The position numbers and the translations under genes are program-made. This document shows positions 22,768-26,205 of a stretch of 26,205 nucleotides of DNA, piece after piece (position 1 is the stretch's first letter; every line of letters begins with the position of its first letter). The DNA comes from CAZEQL01 sp964514415 (GTDB lineage: Bacteria; Chloroflexota; Dehalococcoidia; GIF9; AB-539-J10), in the NCBI GenBank assembly GCA_964514415.1, contig CAZEQL010000012.1:1-26205 (forward strand). Reading direction: 5' to 3'. The notes below the pieces were generated by a model that had not been told where the DNA came from, did no database searches, and was given only the letters and a program-made list of their open reading frames with translations.

Positions 22768-23856
22768 TTGGAAATAAAACGATTACAGAAGTTGCGACAC
22801 TTGATTGCTGAAAAAGGCTTAGATGCCCTGTTAGTTTCCCTGTCAGAAAACTGCCGCTACCTTTCCAGCTTTACTGGTTCTTCAGGATGGCTACTTATCT
22901 CAGAACATCACGCTATTTTAGCTACTGATTTTCGTTATGTAGAGCAGTCCAGGGAAGAAGCACCCGATTTTGAACTTATCCAGATTAAGGGAGAATTACC
23001 TGATTGGCTTCCCGATTTAGTATCCGATTTGGGGTGGCGGAAAATAGGTTTTGAGGCAGACGCCGTCTCTTTTGCCAGTTATCACCAGGTCAGCGAAGCA
23101 ATAAAAGCCAGAGGATTAAACGTGGAGTTTATTCCCACCACGAAGTTGGTGGAACATCTCCGTTGCATAAAGGAACCACAAGAGCTAGACCTCATCATCA
23201 AGGCAGTGGAGTTAACTGATGCTGCCTTTACGTATGTCAAATCCCTGACTCATCCTGGAATATCGGAAAAAGAGGTAGCCTGGGAAATAGAGAAGTTCCT
23301 TTACCAGGAGGGAAGCGAGGGGATGGCATTTGATCCCATCGTAGCTTCGGGCCCCAGTGCAGCACTGCCCCACGCTAAACCTACAGAGAAAATAATCAGC
23401 ACTGATGAACCAGTGCTGATTGACATGGGAGCTAGAATCAATGGGTATTGCAGCGACTTCAGTCGCACCTTGTGCCTGGGGAAAAATCTGAAAACTGTCA
23501 ACTGTCAATTGTCAGCTATTTACAATGTTGTCTTGGAGGCGCAGCTTGCAGCCATAGGGGGAATCGAATCAGGCATGCCCGCCTCCCAAGCGGATAGATT
23601 GGCCAGGAATGTTATCGAGCGAGCTGGTTATGGCGATGCCTTTGGGCATAGTTTGGGACACGGAGTGGGACTAGCAGTACACGAACTTCCTTCCCTTGCT
23701 CCTAATTCCTCGGATTTGCTCACAGACGGCATGGTTTTTACCATAGAACCCGGAATTTATATAGCTGGGTGGGGTGGCGTTAGAATTGAGGATATGGTAA
23801 CTTTAGAAAGAGGCAAAGCTAGAGTGCTTACCAAATCAGAGAAAGAATGTCAGTAA
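22768..23856 (+). CDS. M24B metallopeptidase, Xaa-Pro aminopeptidase/dipeptidase
   Basis: This peptidase of the creatinase/prolidase fold removes N-terminal residues ahead of proline. The N-terminal creatinase-like domain (about 1-125) is followed by the pita-bread catalytic domain. Its five metal ligands are all present: Asp219 (LIDMGA), Asp230 (CSDFSRT), His298 (HSLGHGVG), Glu327 (IEPGIY) and Glu341 (RIEDMV). The proton-shuttle His294 and His305 are also there. The start is TTG at 22768 behind AAAAGGAG, giving 362 residues, the usual length for YqhT/PepQ-like members. An in-frame run of three heptamers sits at codons 243-249. efp follows after an 84-base gap, a very common pairing. Confidence 0.92.
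   Translation: MEIKRLQKLRHLIAEKGLDALLVSLSENCRYLSSFTGSSGWLLISEHHAILATDFRYVEQSREEAPDFELIQIKGELPDWLPDLVSDLGWRKIGFEADAVSFASYHQVSEAIKARGLNVEFIPTTKLVEHLRCIKEPQELDLIIKAVELTDAAFTYVKSLTHPGISEKEVAWEIEKFLYQEGSEGMAFDPIVASGPSAALPHAKPTEKIISTDEPVLIDMGARINGYCSDFSRTLCLGKNLKTVNCQLSAIYNVVLEAQLAAIGGIESGMPASQADRLARNVIERAGYGDAFGHSLGHGVGLAVHELPSLAPNSSDLLTDGMVFTIEPGIYIAGWGGVRIEDMVTLERGKARVLTKSEKECQ
23494..23514 (+). repeat. three in-frame heptamers inside the M24 peptidase gene
   Basis: ACTGTCA, ACTGTCA and ATTGTCA follow each other with no gap, 21 bp in all, and encode TVNCQLS. Similar CTGAC/TTGACAG-rich phrases occur in the gap 23857-23940 and before topA (19785-19812). Confidence 0.8.
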
Positions 23857-23940
23857 TTAGCAATCCACTGAACGCTGACAGATGGCTACTGACTGCTAAT
23901 AGTTGGATGCTGACTGCTTATGTAGAAGTGAGGTTATCCT

Positions 23941-24501
23941 ATGATTGACGCTGGAGAATTGAGAAAAGGGCTTGCCATAGAGCTGGAGGGCAACATCTAT
24001 CAAGTCGTGGAATACCAGCATGTTAAGATGCAGCAAAGGCAGCCTGTGGTTAAATTGAAGCTCCGTGATGTGCGTAGTGGGAATGTTACCGAGCGAAATT
24101 TCCAATCAGGGGATAAAGTTACACCAGCTTTCCTGGAGCACCGTCTGGTCCAATACCTTTATAGCGATGGCGGACTCTATTATTTCATGGACAACGAGAG
24201 CTATGAGCAAACAACATTGACCGCCGAGCAGATAGGAGAGGCGATAAATTATCTGAAAGATGGACTGGAGCTGGAGATTCTCACCTGCAAGGGTGATGCA
24301 GTAAACATAGAACTTCCTAATTCGGTAGAGCTTCGGGTTATAGAGACAGAGCCAGGTTTTAAGGGAGATAGAGCCACCTCTGGTACCAAGCCAGCCAAGC
24401 TCGAAACAGGCGCCAATGTTCAGGTTCCCCTTTTTATCAGCGCAGGCGATGTTATCAAGGTTAACACGCGCAGCGGAGAATACATAGAGAAGGCGGGGTA
24501 A
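23941..24501 (+). CDS. efp: translation elongation factor P
   Basis: EF-P binds the ribosome between the P and E sites and rescues stalls at polyproline. The three-barrel layout is complete: an N-terminal KOW-like domain (GELRKGLAIELEGNIYQVVE), the middle OB domain, and a C-terminal domain ending DVIKVNTRSGEYIEKAG. The 186 residues match. The tip loop of domain I reads HVKMQQRQPVVKLKLRDV in place of the usual VKPGKG. By alignment the modified Lys34 of E. coli is Gln32 here, with Arg next to it. Thus no lysine is available at the position that EpmA-type enzymes modify. The ATG at 23941 lies behind GAGG. The gene ends in a hairpin that overlaps its stop codon. Confidence 0.95.
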   Translation: MIDAGELRKGLAIELEGNIYQVVEYQHVKMQQRQPVVKLKLRDVRSGNVTERNFQSGDKVTPAFLEHRLVQYLYSDGGLYYFMDNESYEQTTLTAEQIGEAINYLKDGLELEILTCKGDAVNIELPNSVELRVIETEPGFKGDRATSGTKPAKLETGANVQVPLFISAGDVIKVNTRSGEYIEKAG

Positions 24502-24521
24502 AATCAAAATCCCGCCTTCTC
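24487..24521 (+). terminator. intrinsic terminator-like hairpin overlapping the efp stop
   Basis: GAGAAGGCGGG (24487-24497) and CCCGCCTTCTC (24511-24521) form a perfect 11-bp stem with a 13-base loop holding the efp TAA. The following T-run is short (CTCTTT), so termination may be only partial or Rho-assisted. Confidence 0.7.
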
Positions 24522-24529
24522 CTCTTTCA

Positions 24530-24670
24530 TCAACCAAGCCAGCCGATGAGGTTCCAGCCTTCTTGAAGCTGGTAGATATGACCTTCATAGGTCAGGTCAC
24601 AGATTCCATTCACGTTAACCCAGTAGCCTCTGCACCGTGTTTCAGGGAAATTGTGAGCCCAAAGGGCTAC
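24530..24670 (-). pseudogene. remnant of a gene C-terminus, minus strand
   Basis: Read on the minus strand, about 45 codons give a convincing protein end, ALWAHNFPETRCRGYWVNVN, followed by DLTYEGHIYQLQEGWNLIGW and a stop at 24530-24532. The GWNLIGW ending is like the tails of some secreted repeat-rich proteins. An in-frame TAA directly upstream (24671-24673) and no start codon show that this is a fragment. It lies between the efp hairpin and a dispersed repeat. Confidence 0.4.
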
Positions 24671-24693
24671 TTAGCTGCGCTTGGAAGAAACCC

Positions 24694-24735
24694 GGTATAG
24701 TCAGGTGACGAGCGGAGGAAATTTGGGTTCTTCTC
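24694..24735. repeat. short dispersed repeat, copy 1
   Basis: GGTATAGTCAGGTGACGAGC and the following bases to about GGGTTCTTC match 25621-25660 (GGTATAATCACATGATGAGC onward) over about 40 bases. Most differences are transitions. Confidence 0.6.
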
Positions 24736-24760
24736 CATATCTTTGTGGAGTTTACTCTTA

Positions 24761-25018
24761 TTAGGGCTTCCTCAAAATTTCATGCTTCCCTATCTTTCTC
24801 AGGATGTAACTATCTGCTTTTATCTGGAAAGTAAAACGATAGCCCTTCGAAATCCTACCTTCCGAAATTCCCTCAGAACCTCTCACTTTCTTAATCTGTA
24901 AGGAAGGATGATGAGGGTCCAATAGTAGTAACTTCAGTTTCTCATCCACTCTTTTCTGGACAGGAACTGGTAGCTTTTCATATTGCTCTTTAAAGGTGTT
25001 CTTATACTGTAGTATCAT
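24761..25018 (-). CDS. RelE/ParE-family toxin
   Basis: This 85-residue protein of the RelE superfamily has FKEQYEKLPVPVQKRVDEKL at the N-terminal helices and KVRGSEGISEGRISKGYRFT in the sheet. It ends LRKIGKHEILRKP, which resembles the usual VGKHDxVLRxP end of the family. RelE toxins cleave ribosome-bound mRNA, whereas ParE members poison gyrase; the residues here do not separate them. The ATG at 25016-25018 overlaps an old antitoxin stop codon (ATGA), a classic coupling layout. Today the antitoxin frame stops 125 bases earlier, so coupling may be lost. The toxin frame itself looks intact. Confidence 0.8.
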   Translation of the reverse strand: MILQYKNTFKEQYEKLPVPVQKRVDEKLKLLLLDPHHPSLQIKKVRGSEGISEGRISKGYRFTFQIKADSYILRKIGKHEILRKP

Positions 25019-25127
25019 TTGGCTCTGAGCGACTTGATAAGTTCCTCAGCGCTATCAAAAGGACCAGCAAGCTCCGATTTTTCTGCCTTCCTCTCTCCTT
25101 CTTGCCATTCCCTAGTCCATCACCAGG
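25015..25127 (-). pseudogene. detached C-terminal tail of the AbrB-type antitoxin
   Basis: On the minus strand the frame AW*WTREWQEGERKAEKSELA, followed by GPFDSAEELIKSLRAK and a stop, is the expected C-terminus of an AbrB-RelE antitoxin. A TGA at 25120-25122 replaces what looks like a tryptophan codon, and the 20-bp duplication upstream puts this frame out of register with the living antitoxin frame. Its final TGA overlaps the toxin ATG. Confidence 0.75.
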
Positions 25128-25167
25128 CCTGATCTGTATCAATCAGCCCTGATCCGTATCAATCAGC
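25128..25167. repeat. 20-bp tandem duplication in the antitoxin gene
   Basis: Two 20-base units, CCTGATCTGTATCAATCAGC (25128-25147) and CCTGATCCGTATCAATCAGC (25148-25167), differ at a single base. Twenty bases is not a multiple of three, so the duplication shifts the antitoxin reading frame and creates the stop at 25143. Confidence 0.9.
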
Positions 25168-25451
25168 CCTACTTTTGTTGCCACCTCTATCTCCTCAGTA
25201 CTAAGTCCCTCAGACTGAAGAATATCCTCCCTGATGCACTCTATCTTCCTTTTAGCTTCCGAGAGAATTTGCTGCTCCTCTTCAGTTAAAGGAACAATAT
25301 CAGCTTTAACAGTTAGCTTCTTAGGAATCATCACAATCCTTCCATTTTCCACAGTCACCTCTACAAAATCGCCAACCTCCAAGTGGAGTTGGGAGAAGAT
25401 TTCCTGGGGGATGGTGACCTGGTTCTTGTGCCTGACCTTTACTACTGGCAT
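25143..25451 (-). CDS. AbrB/SpoVT-type antitoxin, truncated
   Basis: The DNA-binding swapped-hairpin domain is clear: MPVVKVRHKNQVTIPQEIFS, then LHLEVGDFVEVTVENGRIVM, followed by a helical linker. The ATG at 25451 with GGGAGGAAC upstream gives 102 residues. An upstream in-frame start at 25547 would add a segment unlike the family. In intact relatives the C-terminal tail wraps the RelE partner. Here the tail is cut off by a 20-bp tandem duplication and survives only in another frame. The protein may still bind its operator, but its ability to neutralise the toxin is doubtful. The toxin gene lies downstream on the same strand. Confidence 0.8.
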   Translation of the reverse strand: MPVVKVRHKNQVTIPQEIFSQLHLEVGDFVEVTVENGRIVMIPKKLTVKADIVPLTEEEQQILSEAKRKIECIREDILQSEGLSTEEIEVATKVGLIDTDQG

Positions 25452-25546
25452 CTTGTTCCTCCCTAGCGATATTAACTTGCCAGAATTTGGTAAGATTTTC
25501 TTGCTGTCCTGCTGTAAGCCTTCCCTAATGGTCATGGCAAGGTTCA

Positions 25547-25561
25547 CTTGAGCGACTCAAG
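25547..25561. promoter_or_regulatory. palindrome upstream of the toxin-antitoxin operon
   Basis: CTTGAGCGACTCAAG has 6-base arms with a 3-base centre and lies about 96 bases upstream of the antitoxin ATG. It is a possible operator for the AbrB-type protein. No clear -35/-10 pair was found beside it. Confidence 0.3.
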
Positions 25562-25609
25562 CGCTCCTGAACAGAATGCCTGTTAAGCCGTTGAAAGACC
25601 TCACGGCAT

Positions 25610-25850
25610 TTGAGGAATCTGGTATAATCACATGATGAGCAGAGGAGATTGGATTCTTCACTGCCGCTTGCGGGGTTTATCCTGAGAGAGATTCTTCGGT
25701 CAAGTTCCTTCGCTCCCGCTCAGGACTCCCTCAGAATGACAAAGAGGATGTCCAGAACTCTCTGTAGTGGAACCCTTTGTGATCTCCCGCAAATTGGGAG
25801 GGGGCGAGTCCCTCCCCTACAAGAGTACTTTCTTAGTCTGCAAGGTAGGT
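25610..25850. repeat. dispersed repeat cluster, copy 2 region
   Basis: The gap 25452-25857 has no gene. It holds a second copy of the GGTATAATCACATGATGAGC repeat (25621-25660) and GAGATTCTTCGG with CTCAGAATGACAAAGAGG (25691-25746). CTCCCGCAAATTGGGAG with GAGGGGCGAG-like bases follows (about 25782-25825). The same kinds of phrases occur at 1570-1735 and 22440-22720. Confidence 0.55.
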
Positions 25851-25857
25851 AAGACGA

Positions 25858-26205
25858 TTGATAAAAGCTGATTTGCACGTTCATACTTGTTATTCCATAG
25901 ATTGCCGCACACCTTTGGAGCGAATAGTTGACCACTGCCTCAAAGTAGGCATAAATTGTGTTGCTATAGCCGACCACAATACTATCGCAGGCGCCTTAAA
26001 GTTAAAGGAAATCGCCCCCTTCGAAGTAATTGTTGCAGAGGAGGTCTTAACTCCCGTTGGTGAGTTAATGGGACTATTCCTCACTGAAGAAGTTCCTAAA
26101 GGATTATCTCCTGAAGAAACGATAGCCAGAATCAAAAGTCAAGGGGGGTTGGTTGGCATCCCCCATCCGTATGGCCGAGCGCCTCTACAGAATTCCAAAA
26201 AACTG
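25858..26205 (+). CDS. PHP-domain phosphoesterase (5' part, runs off the window)
   Basis: A frame from TTG at 25858 to the right edge (116 codons, no stop) encodes a PHP-domain hydrolase. It begins IKADLHVHTCYSIDCRTPLE, with the metal-binding HxH (HVH), then VGINCVAIADHNTIAGALKL with the DH motif. FEVIVAEEVLTPVGELMGLF carries the conserved Glu, and the last part reads GLVGIPHPYGRAP with another conserved His. This is the stand-alone PHP type (RNase AM/YciV, histidinol-phosphatase or nucleotidase relatives). GGTAGGT lies about 5-11 bases before the TTG. No ATG is available upstream. The exact substrate cannot be told from this half of the protein. Confidence 0.85.
   Translation, partial: MIKADLHVHTCYSIDCRTPLERIVDHCLKVGINCVAIADHNTIAGALKLKEIAPFEVIVAEEVLTPVGELMGLFLTEEVPKGLSPEETIARIKSQGGLVGIPHPYGRAPLQNSKKL

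Noticed and set aside
22481..22777. 98-codon plus-strand frame between aroQ and the M24 peptidase
   Set aside because: It runs through palindromes and dispersed repeats, has no protein-like pattern and overlaps the ribosome binding site and start of the peptidase gene.
25649..25852. 67-codon plus-strand frame before the PHP gene
   Set aside because: It lies in dispersed repeat sequence and ends just before the ribosome binding site of the PHP-domain gene.

Overview
The window looks like a chromosomal stretch of a mid-to-low GC anaerobic bacterium. My best guess is a Chloroflexota lineage close to Dehalococcoidia. This is an inference from gene content: a fused FBP aldolase/phosphatase, MeaB plus a corrinoid adenosyltransferase, a Bacillus-type large SRP RNA, an EF-P with a non-canonical tip loop, and many TTG/GTG starts. 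No ribosomal RNA is present to settle it. The window is mostly housekeeping genes, interrupted by one accessory islet at tRNA-Ser and by several decayed or repeat-filled gaps.

Layout. 1-1550: a doubtful gene fragment on the minus strand, then a CCA-adding tRNA nucleotidyltransferase. 1750-4507 (minus strand): the large SRP RNA with its own promoter, then rsmA, ispE and a DedA-family membrane protein. 4604-9053 (plus): meaB from a strong divergent promoter, a COG2509-type FAD protein, a DUF429 pseudogene, cobO, and the bifunctional FBP aldolase/phosphatase. meaB and cobO both serve adenosylcobalamin enzymes. 9140-11382: a coiled-coil protein of unknown role, rdgB, and dnaN with its own promoter. 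11517-12524 (minus): a Ca2+/Na+ antiporter.

12584-15125 is the accessory islet. Two tRNA-Ser genes (CGA, GGA) are followed by a HicB-like protein, a DUF433 antitoxin and a DUF5615 PIN-like toxin. A decayed full-length second copy of tRNA-Ser(GGA) then closes this cassette of about 0.9 kb. Directly beyond it is a 439-residue protein with a HEPN-type RNase motif, which appears to be expressed from a leaderless promoter. 15258-18493: an Asp/Glu-type racemase, a patatin-like phospholipase with a recent in-gene tandem duplication, and a lipoprotein with two PKD-like domains. 18679-24501: dprA-topA-aroQ, a repeat-rich gap with a MITE-like element, an M24 peptidase, and efp ending in a hairpin overlapping its stop codon.

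24530-26205: a gene remnant, an AbrB-RelE toxin-antitoxin pair whose antitoxin has been cut short by a 20-bp tandem duplication, dispersed repeats, and the start of a PHP-domain gene that runs off the window. The most interesting points are the tRNA-Ser-bounded toxin-antitoxin cassette beside the HEPN protein, the broken antitoxin with its tail still readable in another frame, and the EF-P lacking the usual tip lysine.
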